A DNA stretch of 64,000 nucleotides from NCBI RefSeq assembly GCF_022605165.1, contig NC_063068.1, positions 4,774,001-4,838,000 on the forward strand, written 5' to 3'. The notes under the pieces are model-generated. The model was not told the origin of the DNA. It worked only from the letters and a program-made list of their open reading frames with translations, and ran no database searches. Below are positions 44,000-54,320 of the stretch, one piece after another. This DNA is from Purpureocillium takamizusanense (taxonomy: Eukaryota; Ascomycota; Sordariomycetes; Hypocreales; Ophiocordycipitaceae). Position 1 is the first letter of the stretch; every line of letters starts with the position of its first letter. The position numbers and the translations under genes were made by a program.

Positions 44000-44659
44000 T
44001 CAATCGATGCCGTGCTGCTTCTTGAGCTGAGCTAAAGATTCACGGCGAGCCTCAAGGTCCTCTTTTGACTTGGCCATCTTGTCGGGCTGGTGGTACAGAA
44101 CTAAAAGGCGCGTTAGCGACGTAGGATCCCTGGTGGCCATGCATGCATGCATGCATGCCCATGTCCAAATACGTACCGACAAGGTAGCGGTTCTGGAAGT
44201 TGAAGCCGTTGAGCTTGTCGCAGGCCTGCTTGGCATCCATCACATCCTCATAGACCACGAAAGCCGTTCCCTTGGTCGTGTTGGAGATGCCTTGGCGTAC
44301 TTGGCTGTAGGATATGGTAAGCAATGGACGTTTGGGGGTTCGTCGAGGCCGATGGGGCGCCTACCGAATGGGACCGAACTTTCCAAAGAGGTCGAACAAC
44401 TCCTCTGGAGTGACGTTGTAGCTACATCATTACGGTCAGCTTGGAAGGGTTCGAAACGCCGCGGCCCGTTGGATCAAATAAGCACCTCAAGTTCTTGACG
44501 AACAGAGCTCTGCAGCAATGGTTAGCGGGCCTGATACGACTCATCGGAGACAACGGGCGAGGCTCGGACGTGGGGGGCAAAAGCACCGCGCCCGCGACAC
44601 GCGTTCGTCAAAACTCACCGGTTGACTTCGGGGGCAAGTTTCCCGCTGCGACTACTCAT
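44000..44659 (-). CDS. SF3B6: Splicing factor 3b subunit 6 (SF3b14/p14)
   Basis: 116 aa from five small exons: 44659-44619, 44509-44486, 44421-44365, 44304-44177 and 44100-44000. Codon phase agrees at all four introns and the joined protein matches the p14 family nearly end to end: [65 protein letters not shown]. It is one RRM domain with RNP2 (ALFVKN) and RNP1 (KGTAFVVY). p14 sits in the U2 snRNP SF3b complex, contacts the branch-point adenosine and binds SF3B1. Human p14 is 125 aa, so the length fits. Exon 2 is only 24 nt. The last intron contains a GCAT repeat (44138-44158). The start was chosen by family N-terminus; an upstream in-frame extension is low-complexity. Confidence 0.95.
44138..44158. 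repeat. (GCAT)n repeat inside an SF3B6 intron
   Basis: About five GCAT units, self-complementary, inside the last intron of the SF3b p14 gene. Confidence 0.85.
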
Positions 44660-44821
44660 CTCTTGGATGATTTCCGGTGACGACGATGGGGACTCGGGGT
44701 AGGTGGGAGGCGAGCGACACTGATGGTCGGAGGTGTCAAGGTTGATGGAAGCGGGAACCGGGCTTGGGACGCAAACGAGCGAGAGAATCGATTGGGGGGG
44801 ACCCAAGCTGGGACGCTGTTG

Positions 44822-44831
44822 GTCACGTGAC
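44822..44831. promoter_or_regulatory. E-box palindrome GTCACGTGAC upstream of SF3B6
   Basis: A perfect 10-bp palindrome with CACGTG core, about 165 bp upstream of the SF3B6 start codon. bHLH regulators of the Cbf1/Pho4/NUC-1 type bind CACGTG. Actual use is an inference. Confidence 0.45.
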
Positions 44832-45733
44832 GGTGTGGTGGGGGCCTGTGGTTGGTTCGTCGGGCGCACGATGTGGTGACGGACAGACCACGTCAGTTAA
44901 GCAGGCAGCGCCAAACGCAGCAGGTGCGCTAACAGGTCGGTCAAGGCGCTAGCGCTATGTAGCCTGGAGATAAGTAACGATGGCGGCGATGGCTGAGGCG
45001 CCAAGGGTCCACGTGGTCGGCTGGTGGGTGTCGTTGAGGATGATGTGCTCACTAATATACTTGCCGACTGTCGCCGTGCGTGCTGGATGCGTAGTTCGTA
45101 TGCCGTGTGGTTCACTGGTTCACCGCACCGCAGGGCAGAGCAGGGGCAGCGAGCAGGTGGGACATGACGTGACGGAGCTGTCGCGTAGGTAGCCGAGGGT
45201 ATAAATGCAAGTCGCAGCGTGCTGCAGACTCCTTGGCTGGTCTCGGCGCCGCCGTGCCTGGCGATCGCAGGAGCGTGGTGCTGGCTGGGCTGGACATGGG
45301 GAAAGTCGGGACGGAAGCGTGACACGACCCAACACCGGTGGGCGCGCGGATGATTCACCCGTCGTGCGGGTGTCACTCTGCAGCCAGCGGGTCGACGCTA
45401 CATCACCAGATGGTGCGAAGGAGCATCTGGGTTCGGCGTGGTGTGTGCCATTTGGTCCTCGACTGTACAAGATACACGGCGCCTTCAGGCCAGCAATGCC
45501 TCCAAGGGCCTCTACGCTAGATACTGTCAATATATCATCATGTTACATCCCAGGAACCTACGACCCCAAGGTTGCAGCTTGAAATGCCGCGAGGCCACTA
45601 GCAAGCACGGCTGGACTGGCCGACTTACTCCAGCCAGGTGGGTGAAGGCTTGCCGCCCTTCCATCGCGGCAGTTGTGAGTCGGTAGTCGTACTCTCGGAA
45701 GGTTGCGCCATTCAGTCATCCACTGGGGGCGCT

Positions 45734-45751
45734 GGGGGGGGGGGGGGGGGG
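45734..45751. repeat. 18-nt poly-G tract
   Basis: Uninterrupted G homopolymer about 285 bp upstream of the glycosylase start codon. Confidence 0.9.
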
Positions 45752-46035
45752 CCCACAACCTGGCCCTGGAAACATTGCTAGCAATGCCGGCCGGCCACTG
45801 AGGCATCTACCGTCCCATCAACGTCCGTGGCCATACGGCATACCCTAGGCACCGCGAAGAGCCCAGATGGCTTCCGCCTCGGTCTTGCACCGCGGCCATT
45901 CACAGCCCTGCTAGCTTGCGGTGCCATGCCTTTTTCGGAGTGGACGTCGATGGTGGCTTGACGGCAAGCATCGCTGCCTCTTCCGAGTTCATCATCATTG
46001 CTCTCGACATCACTCTTCGAGATTGGTGGCACGCC

Positions 46036-47553
46036 ATGACGGCGTCTCTCGGGCACACCGCCCTGTGCGCCTTTGACGTCTGGGACGACGCCAGGGACTT
46101 TCTGGCGGCCGTATTCGATCATGGAACCTGTCCAAAGGAAGAAAGGCAGCGGCTGCTTGACCTGAGCCTGCTTGCCGGGGCCCAGGACTGGCAGGCGTCT
46201 GTTGAATGTGCGTCCACGATTTGCAGCAGACATCCGCATGATCCCACGAGCCTTCAAGGGAGCGACACCCTTACCTACTTGCCGTTTGCCGTGTTCGAAG
46301 CACCGGAGGTTGGCCTTTCTCAACATAAGCCGTGGCACGAAACCGATCGCCTCATCGCATGCGCCAAGGCGCTGGAATCGCAACCTTATATCCGACCTCC
46401 ACCATCACCCCGCGCATCATCTGCGGAACAGCGTCATATTCGCCGTTCAAAGAAGCAGCCTCCGAAACCAGGGCACACATCACACTACTGGCTCGAAAGT
46501 GACACGCCACAGCTGTGTCCCAACTCAGCACACACACACACCGCACGAGATCATGGGAGGACAACTTCTGAATGGAAGAGACCACGCAATGTCGCCCAAG
46601 CACGGGAAGTTCAGCCCAACAACCTCGGCGGCGGCCAGAACTTGAATTGTTGGGACACCAGGGACCTTGTCTATGGCATATCGACCGATGGCTGGTCCGC
46701 GCAGGCCATCACGGGGCAACATGGGAAGCTCGTGTCCCCGTACTTTGCAGCACAGGGTCAGGGGCCGTCGAAACGTCCCTTGGCAGGCAAGGTGTCGTGT
46801 GTCCCGTTTCCGCCTCTCACGGCGATGGCTTTCGGCATCGTCCAAGAACGAGTGGCGCATGAGCCATTCTGGCTGCTCATCGCCGTGACGTTCCTGATTA
46901 AGACAAGCGGGCAGCTGGCGATACCAGCGTTCTACAAGGTGAAGGAGCGCTTTCCCACGCCTCTGCAGCTTGCGAACCCGGCCAATGGTGAAGAGCTTGG
47001 TGTCATGATTCGGCACCTGGGCCTCTCGGCCGTCCGAGTTGGCTACATACAAAAGTACGCAAGGACGTTTCTCGACAACCCGCCACGGCCGGGTGTGCGA
47101 TACAAAGTTAGGAACTACGATAGGCGAGACGTCGGGCGAGCGTTCGAGGGCACCGAGAAGCCTCCGCAGTGGCAGAGCACAAGCCGCCCGCCGCCCGATG
47201 CGGGTGTCGACGATGCAGACGCGTGGGAGATTGGGCACATGACCCAGGGCAAGTACGCCATTGACAGCTGGCGCATCTTCTGCCGCGACGCGATGCTGGG
47301 CCGAGCAGAGGACTGGAACGGCAGCGGACGCGAGCCCGAGTTCCAGCCTGAATGGATGAGGGTCATGCCGCAGGACAAGGAGCTCCGGGCGTTTCTAAGA
47401 TGGATGTGGATGCGTGAGGGATGGGAGTGGGACCCCGTCACGGGGGATCGCACCGTCCTGAGTGAAGAGGTGAGAGTCGCTGTGGACCAAGGCAGGGTCG
47501 AATATGACGAGACGGGAGGGCTGCGCATTCTAGAGGAGCCTCGCGGCATCTGA
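46036..47553 (+). CDS. MBD4-like HhH-GPD DNA glycosylase
   Basis: 505 aa as one open frame from the first in-frame ATG at 46036. The frame stays open upstream to 45802 but has no ATG there, so an upstream exon or a non-ATG start is possible. The C-terminal half carries the helix-hairpin-helix glycosylase domain as in MBD4: VPFPPLTAMAFGIVQE, HEPFWLLIAVTFLIKTSGQ, MIRHLGLSAVRVGYIQKYA, then WEIGHMTQGKYAIDSWRIFCRD. The catalytic aspartate is D410 in AIDSWRIF. Further conserved blocks are EPEFQPEWMRV and KELRAFLRWMWMREGWEW. MBD4 removes thymine or uracil from G:T and G:U mismatches, often after 5-methylcytosine deamination; no methyl-CpG-binding domain is visible here. The N-terminal 250 residues match no domain and contain a His/Thr-rich low-complexity part, so an unrecognised intron there is possible. 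Confidence 0.8.
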   Translation: MTASLGHTALCAFDVWDDARDFLAAVFDHGTCPKEERQRLLDLSLLAGAQDWQASVECASTICSRHPHDPTSLQGSDTLTYLPFAVFEAPEVGLSQHKPWHETDRLIACAKALESQPYIRPPPSPRASSAEQRHIRRSKKQPPKPGHTSHYWLESDTPQLCPNSAHTHTARDHGRTTSEWKRPRNVAQAREVQPNNLGGGQNLNCWDTRDLVYGISTDGWSAQAITGQHGKLVSPYFAAQGQGPSKRPLAGKVSCVPFPPLTAMAFGIVQERVAHEPFWLLIAVTFLIKTSGQLAIPAFYKVKERFPTPLQLANPANGEELGVMIRHLGLSAVRVGYIQKYARTFLDNPPRPGVRYKVRNYDRRDVGRAFEGTEKPPQWQSTSRPPPDAGVDDADAWEIGHMTQGKYAIDSWRIFCRDAMLGRAEDWNGSGREPEFQPEWMRVMPQDKELRAFLRWMWMREGWEWDPVTGDRTVLSEEVRVAVDQGRVEYDETGGLRILEEPRGI

Positions 47554-49082
47554 GGCGAACGGCCGAGATGGGATGCTGTGGTTCGTACTTTGTACCTACC
47601 TAGGTGTAGGTACCTTGGTGGTCTATACTGTACGGAGAACATGTCACTTTATATAAACAGTTGGACTGGTCCTGGTCTATGGTGGTCGTCTAGAAAATCC
47701 CCCCCCCCCCCCCCCCTTTGGTTCCTTTTTCTTTCCGGAGGGCACGGGCACGGGCTTGACGGGGCACTCGCTCGCGCACGAAGAAACGCGCATCGTTGAT
47801 GGTGGTGTTCAAGGGATGGGACGGGCAATGTCTGTGGTGAGACTGTCTAATGAACGATGGAGACCCAGCAGCGACCAGAAGCAAACAAAAATAAAAAAAA
47901 CTCTGGCGCCGCTGCCGTTTGGCATGGAGCCTATGGGCATTCATATCCCCCCTAGCCCATGGTCGCGGTCAGGTCCCGTCCGTCCAGGCGGCGTTGGTTT
48001 GGCAATGCCGGCAGCTGGCCGGCTGGCACCGCCAACAACCAACTTGTCAACAGTAGGTCCCGTCGGTGACACCGTGGCAGAATTGGAGGTGCAAATGACT
48101 GGGTAGCTGACTGCCGTCGCCGAGCCGAGTCGGATGGGCGGGCTATCAATGGAGAGCGACTCAGCCCGCAGCGGCCGGCACGCGCCAGCATCGGGCGGGG
48201 AGACGCCTCACATCAGCCAGAGCATCAATCAGTGCCCACGATGGAAGGGCAACAAACTCTAGCGGCGGGCATGGGACCCCCAGCGGACCTCCTGGGCCCC
48301 CGGCGCGGCTGGGTCTGGAGGGAGTTGGAACAGGTAGGCCGGTACATGCAAGGTGCCTGCCTCCCTTGCGTGCAGTACCTGGCGCCAGTGCTGCATGGCG
48401 CGATGGGTTCGTGTATCGCTGGAGCGGCGGCCCAGGTACCCCCAGCTCCCGCACGCCCCCCCAGGGCTACCATCAGGGCAGCCGCTCCAGCTGCTGGGGG
48501 GGCCCGCTGGGCTGGGGCCGACCTGAGGGAAAAGTGGGCACCTCGGCATGCGCCATCACGGGATTCGATAGGTGTGATGGGGGGAGGTCTGGAAAGGACA
48601 CAGTTACAGGTTAGAGGCACATCAACCCCAGCAAGCCGCCTGAGGTCATACCGAAGGTAATAGCTGGCAGCTCAGGTCCGCGAGCCCTCGTCCATCCGCT
48701 AGTCGACTGATTACCTACCTGACCTTCCTACCCTGTCCTCCCGTCCAACCCCTCATCCTCACTGAATCTCGCCTCTTAACCTCGACCCGTTCGAGGCCAT
48801 TCGCTTCCTGTCCAATTCCTCGCGTCAGTCTTGCCCGCCCTCGCCTGCGGCTCACCCCCTCCCGCTCGCCGTTGCGCATCGCATCATCGCCAGCCTCCTC
48901 CCAAGACTCGCCCCCCCAAGCGCGCCTCCTCGACCACCAGGGCCGCACCCTCCGCCAACCTTGCCTGTTAGACCATCGTCGCCGAAACACCACCGGCAGC
49001 AGCGACGACGACGACGAGAACGACGGCCGCGAGGCACGATATCTAAACCGCAAGACACATCATCATCAGAACGCTCGTCACC
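47554..49082. other. Intergenic region upstream of ERV29
   Basis: About 1.5 kb with TACCTACCTAGG/GGTACC motifs at about 47594-47635, an 18-nt C tract (47699-47716) and a CT-rich leader from about 48720 to 48990 that is probably ERV29 promoter and 5' UTR. No gene was recognised. Confidence 0.5.
47699..47716. repeat. 18-nt poly-C tract
   Basis: Uninterrupted C homopolymer about 150 bp after the glycosylase stop codon. Confidence 0.9.
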
Positions 49083-50239
<1,157 letters not shown>

Positions 50240-50424
50240 AGGCCGCCGCGAAGCAGTCCGGCTCCCCTCAAGACTTGTACGTCCTGCGCCGCGTCCTGGC
50301 TGAGCGCCTGAAGGCCACGCAGGGCAGTAGCGTTTGGTTACGCCGGGGGAGCTGGTGTTTCCAAGGAGCTTCCTCGCGGACCATATTCACGAGCACGTCC
50401 GTCATGAAATGTCGAAAACATCTC

Positions 50425-50474
50425 GCACACACACACAGAGACAAAAACACACAGGCACACACACACACACACAT
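50425..50474. repeat. (AC)n microsatellite
   Basis: Interrupted AC repeat in the ERV29 3' flank. Confidence 0.9.
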
Positions 50475-50843
50475 ATAGAGGGTGCAGTTTTGAGCAGGGT
50501 CGGAGGGGACGCGAATGGGGGAAAACAAGCAGTGTCTGTTTCAGTTTACAAGTTTGCAACGAGTCGGACGTGGTTGAGGCCGCGGCGATGACGAGCTGTT
50601 GCTGTCTAGCTATGGGTGGAGTTTTGAGTTGCGTCATTAGGGCCGGTCCGCGCCAAAAGCACTGTTTGGTTGTCGTAGGATATAGTACCAGTATATGGTA
50701 GTATGACAGGCAGCTCGCAACTTGTAACCAGGCGCGTCTCAACGCCGCTCAACGCCAGAAGACAGACGACCCAAAGCAGTTCGTGCCCGGTAGGTAGTAC
50801 ATGCAGCAGATGATGCGCATGGCGGTCATGCATAAATCGCCTT

Positions 50844-50855
50844 CATCACGTGATG
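50844..50855. promoter_or_regulatory. E-box palindrome CATCACGTGATG
   Basis: A perfect 12-bp palindrome around CACGTG, about 460 bp upstream of the HeLo/pseudokinase start codon. A possible bHLH binding site; use is inferred. Confidence 0.4.
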
Positions 50856-51254
50856 GTCGATCTCGCGAGGGGCCCTGGTTGCTCGAGGCGTTGTGAGGTA
50901 CGAAGTAGGTACCTGTTAAGGAGTAGTAGTAAGACGACCTAAATAAGTGCCACGATGTCGAGACGGCCTCGGCCACAATTTCCCGCCTTCCTGGCCTGTC
51001 ATGTCCTGGCCGTGGCCAGGCTTTTTTTTGTGGAAAAGACAGACAGACAGGCAGACAGACAGACGCATCGCCTTTCGCCTCTTTCCACACGGAGCATTAA
51101 ACGAACATAAGAGCAACGACTTTGCATTGCGGCCGGCTCAAGCGTGGCGCCACGGCCACCCACTCTGTCTTTCTTCCTGCGGGAGCTTTGAGAAGCGTCA
51201 CAAATCTGTACGCATCATCAGGCCTTGGCACCGACTTGACGGGCTCGACGGCGG

Positions 51255-51316
51255 CGGCTGCTGCTGCTGCTGCTTCTGCTTTTTTCAGTACCAGCAGTAG
51301 TAGTAGTAGTAGTAGC
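51255..51316. repeat. (CTG)n and (AGT)n trinucleotide repeats abutting a start codon
   Basis: A CTG run (51255-51279) and an AGT run (51293-51316) lie directly in front of the ATG at 51318, so they are probably transcribed in the 5' UTR. Confidence 0.85.
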
Positions 51317-51317
51317 C

Positions 51318-53369
51318 ATGGCGGCCGAGCTGGTGGGCACGACCATCGGCGTGGTGGGCCTCCTGGGGCAGCTCTTCGACGGCTGCGTCAAGGCCTACGG
51401 CTACTTCACGACGGCGTCGCGGCTGGACGAGGACAGTCAGCGGCTCATGTGCAAGGTGCGCATTGAGGAGATGCGCCTCGTCGTCTGGGGCCGCGAGTGG
51501 GGGGTCGCCGAGGGCAAGTTTGAGGCGCATCTCGACGGCGCAGGCAGGGGAGGAGGAGCAGCAGCAGGAGGCAACCCGCAGCTGCGCGCGCTGGCGACGC
51601 AGATACTCGAGGAGCTGCACGCGACGGTGACGGACTTTCGGAGGCTGCAGGAAAAGTATGGGTTGGTGGACGAGGGGCACGGCAATGGCAACGGCAACGG
51701 CAACGAAAGCGGTGCTGCTGTCCAGGCCAAGGCGTCGCCATCGCCGCCCACGCCGCCGCCGTCCAACAAGGGATCCAAGGACGACGGCAGCGGCGGCGGG
51801 CGGAAACTCGGCACGGGGAGAACCAACTCAGCGGGCACGGAGAGGAGCTGGAGGAAGGAGTTTAGCCTGCGCACGAAATGGGTCATTGCAGGTGAGTGCC
51901 TTTATGTCGTTGACCGGAAAGCCATTGACGGACAAGGCGCCGGATGACTGACTGACTGACTGACCTTGCGATGCACAGACAAGGACAAGTTCACCAACCT
52001 CCTCAAAGACCTCAAAGGTAAGGAGCGGGGACGGGAGATATATTGGTGACGGGATGGAGAAGAAGAAGAGACGCCCCCCCCCCCCCAAGTCCTCTTTCAG
52101 CCAAGGAGACGACTGCTGACGTTGGGCGCCCGCGAGATAGACTTCAACGACGGCCTCGAACGGCTCTTCCCCGCGTCGCAGCTGCCGTCGTTCCAGCGGG
52201 CGTGGACGCACCAGCTGCTCGAGTCGGCGGAGCGAGACCTCGCGCAGCTCTCGCTTCTGGAGAGGGCGTCGACGGGCATCTACCCCAAGCTGGAGACGAC
52301 GGCCAAGCTCAAGAAGCTGCGCATCAACCTCGACTCGCGGCCGCAGTCGGCCTTCAAGCCGACGTTTGCGCTCAAGGTGGCGCGGACGGCGCTGACGCTG
52401 GCGGGGGAGGGGGATGACGACGAGGACGAGGAGAAGGAGGAGAATGAGAAGAGGGACCGCGATCACCCGGGGCGGTGCCATGGCCGGCACGAGACGGCGG
52501 GCGACGTGGTGGTGGAATGGGTCGACTACGACCGCGAGGCCATCGAGGAGCGCGTTGTGCACGTGCGGCGCATGGACGACCTGGCGCGCATGATGCACTC
52601 GGCCTCAGAGCGGCACCCGGACCTGCACAGCATCGACTGCGTCGGCTACACCGACGACGCGGCCCGCTCGCGCTACGGCCTCGTCTACAAGGCGCCCGCG
52701 TCGTCCTCGTCGACGCTGCACGCCCTCATGGCCAGCCCGGACCTCAAGACGCCCGACCTCGACCGCCGCGTGCGCCTCGCCCAGACCCTCGCCGTCGCCC
52801 TCTGGTCCCTCCACTCCCTCGACTGGCTGCACAAGTCGCTCTGCGCCTCCAACATTCTCTTCTTCCCCTCGCCCGTCGCCGCAACCGCAACCGCCGCCCG
52901 CTCTTCCACAGCTGCCGCCGCCGCCGCCGCCGCCGCCGCCGGTGCCCTCGTCCCCGACATTGCCCGCCCCTTCCTCAGCGGCTTCGACTCGTCGCGGCCG
53001 GACCTCGACGCCGCCCTGTCCGTCGCGCCCCGGAACCCCTCCATCCGCGACCTGCACCGCCACCCGGCCTCCCTGCGCGGCCTCTGCCCCTACCGCCGCG
53101 CCTTCGACGTCTACTCGCTCGGCCTCGTCCTCCTCGAGATCGGCCTCTGGAAGCCCCTCCAGGCCTACCACAAGCCCCACTACTCGGCCGACCGCTGGCG
53201 CGACAAGGTGGTGCTCGCCGTCCTCGTCCCCGCCCTCGGCAGCAAGGTCGGCGGCCGCTACCGCGACGTCGTCGACATGTGCCTGCGCGTCGCCGACGAC
53301 CTGTCGAGCGCCGACGCCGCCAAGCTCATGGAGACGGTCGTGACCAGGCTCGAGACCATACGCGTGTGA
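51318..53369 (+). CDS. HeLo-type (prion-inhibition/propagation) domain fused to a pseudokinase
   Basis: 613 aa from exons 51318-51891, 51979-52017 and 52141-53369 with matching phases. The N-terminus (about 1-225) has the HeLo pattern: AELVGTTIGVVGLLGQLFDGCVKAYGYF, RLMCKVRIEEMRLVVWGREWG, then KFTNLLKDLKDFNDGLERLFP. It is interrupted by a Gly/Asn/Ser/Pro-rich linker at about 118-175. The C-terminal half is a kinase-fold domain: VVVEWVDYD, an RYGLVYKAP start, WLHKSLCASNILFF as catalytic loop, and AFDVYSLGLVLLEIGLW as subdomain IX. HRD is replaced by H435-K-S437, DFG is absent and APE is not seen, so it should be catalytically dead. A poly-Ala run encoded by GCC repeats lies at about 462-471. 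HeLo domains act in fungal heterokaryon incompatibility and cell death as membrane-targeting helical bundles. A role in cell-death signalling is inferred from family. Confidence 0.85.
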
Positions 53370-54320
53370 GCCGTGTAAGCCGTGTAAGCCGTTATGACCA
53401 GGAACACAAACACACACACACACCGTCAGCTCAGACCAGCAGCACAGCACCATCAGACAATGACTCTCGAACCATTGGGCGATAGCAAAAAAGGATGTAA
53501 ATGTAATGCATGCCATGCTGCCTCTGCTGTTATATGCCTGCTCCTGCGCTCTCATCCATCACATCCCGGCCCCGTGGCTCCATCCCCCGGATACCCCCCC
53601 ACCCCACACAAGTCAATACATGGCTGCCCGCGTCATAAAAATAAGACTATACTCTCACAATAAAGCCACGGGGAACGCGGGAAGAAGCAAATGAGCCAGC
53701 GGGAAATAGAAGAAGAAAAGAGAAAAAGCAAAAAAAAAAAAAACTCCGTATACCATGATGTCCGTTTCCTCGCGTCGCCAAAAAAAAACGAATCACCAAA
53801 GGAGCGGGGACATTCCCTCCCCGTCGGCTTCTCGACATCTCTCTCTCCCCCCATCTTTCCCTCGCTTCTTCTTCTTCTTCTTTTCGAGCTCTCCTTGCGC
53901 CGTTCCCGAGGCTTGCCCAACCACGTCCCTCAATCGATGGCAGAGCCGGAAAACGTAGTCCCGGCACGGGCGCCATCGCCATTGGTCGTAGGGGACACCA
54001 TCGGAGCATCATCGCCTGTTCCGCGCCGGCGTCGGAGCAGTAGATAGAACCCAGAGGTCCCCTTTCTGACGGTGCCCCTTGGTCCGCCCTGCGCCTCGTG
54101 CGTCCCGTGTCTTTGTCTTGCGCCCAACCTTTTGAAACGCCAGTCATTCCCCATGTATGCGCGAATGCATCCATGTACGCATCACCTTGTACGTTACGTC
54201 GTTGCAGTCGTTACACCGTGTCATGGGCCACCCTCCCTCTCCTCTCTCGGGAGGAAGAAGCACCACCCACCACCTTGTCCGTCGTCGTAATCATCGACAG
54301 GTCCGGAGCGGGCTCGTCGC
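53370..54320. other. Convergent 3' intergenic region
   Basis: About 950 bp between the stops of the HeLo/pseudokinase gene (plus) and CDC14 (minus). It is A-rich near 53630-53795, with an A13-like run at 53732-53744, consistent with two 3' UTRs. No gene recognised. Confidence 0.55.

Larger units (their letters stand above)
44660..46035. other. Divergent intergenic region between SF3B6 and the DNA glycosylase
   Basis: About 1.4 kb. It contains the palindrome GTCACGTGAC (44822-44831) and an 18-nt G tract (45734-45751). Open frames on both strands overlap without recognisable content. The right end includes an upstream in-frame extension of the glycosylase frame without an ATG. Confidence 0.5.
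50240..51317. other. Intergenic region upstream of the HeLo/pseudokinase gene
   Basis: About 1.1 kb. It contains an AC repeat (50425-50474), the E-box palindrome CATCACGTGATG (50844-50855), an ACAG repeat (51039-51064), a CTG repeat (51255-51279) and an AGT repeat (51293-51316) abutting the next start codon. No gene seen. Confidence 0.55.

Noticed and set aside
46525..47238. 237-codon minus-strand open frame opposite the glycosylase
   Set aside because: Antisense shadow; the plus frame contains the HhH-GPD motifs.
52475..53485. 336-codon plus-strand open frame overlapping the HeLo/pseudokinase gene
   Set aside because: Out-of-frame shadow with an Arg/Pro-dominated composition; the overlapping frame has the kinase-fold motifs and correct splicing.
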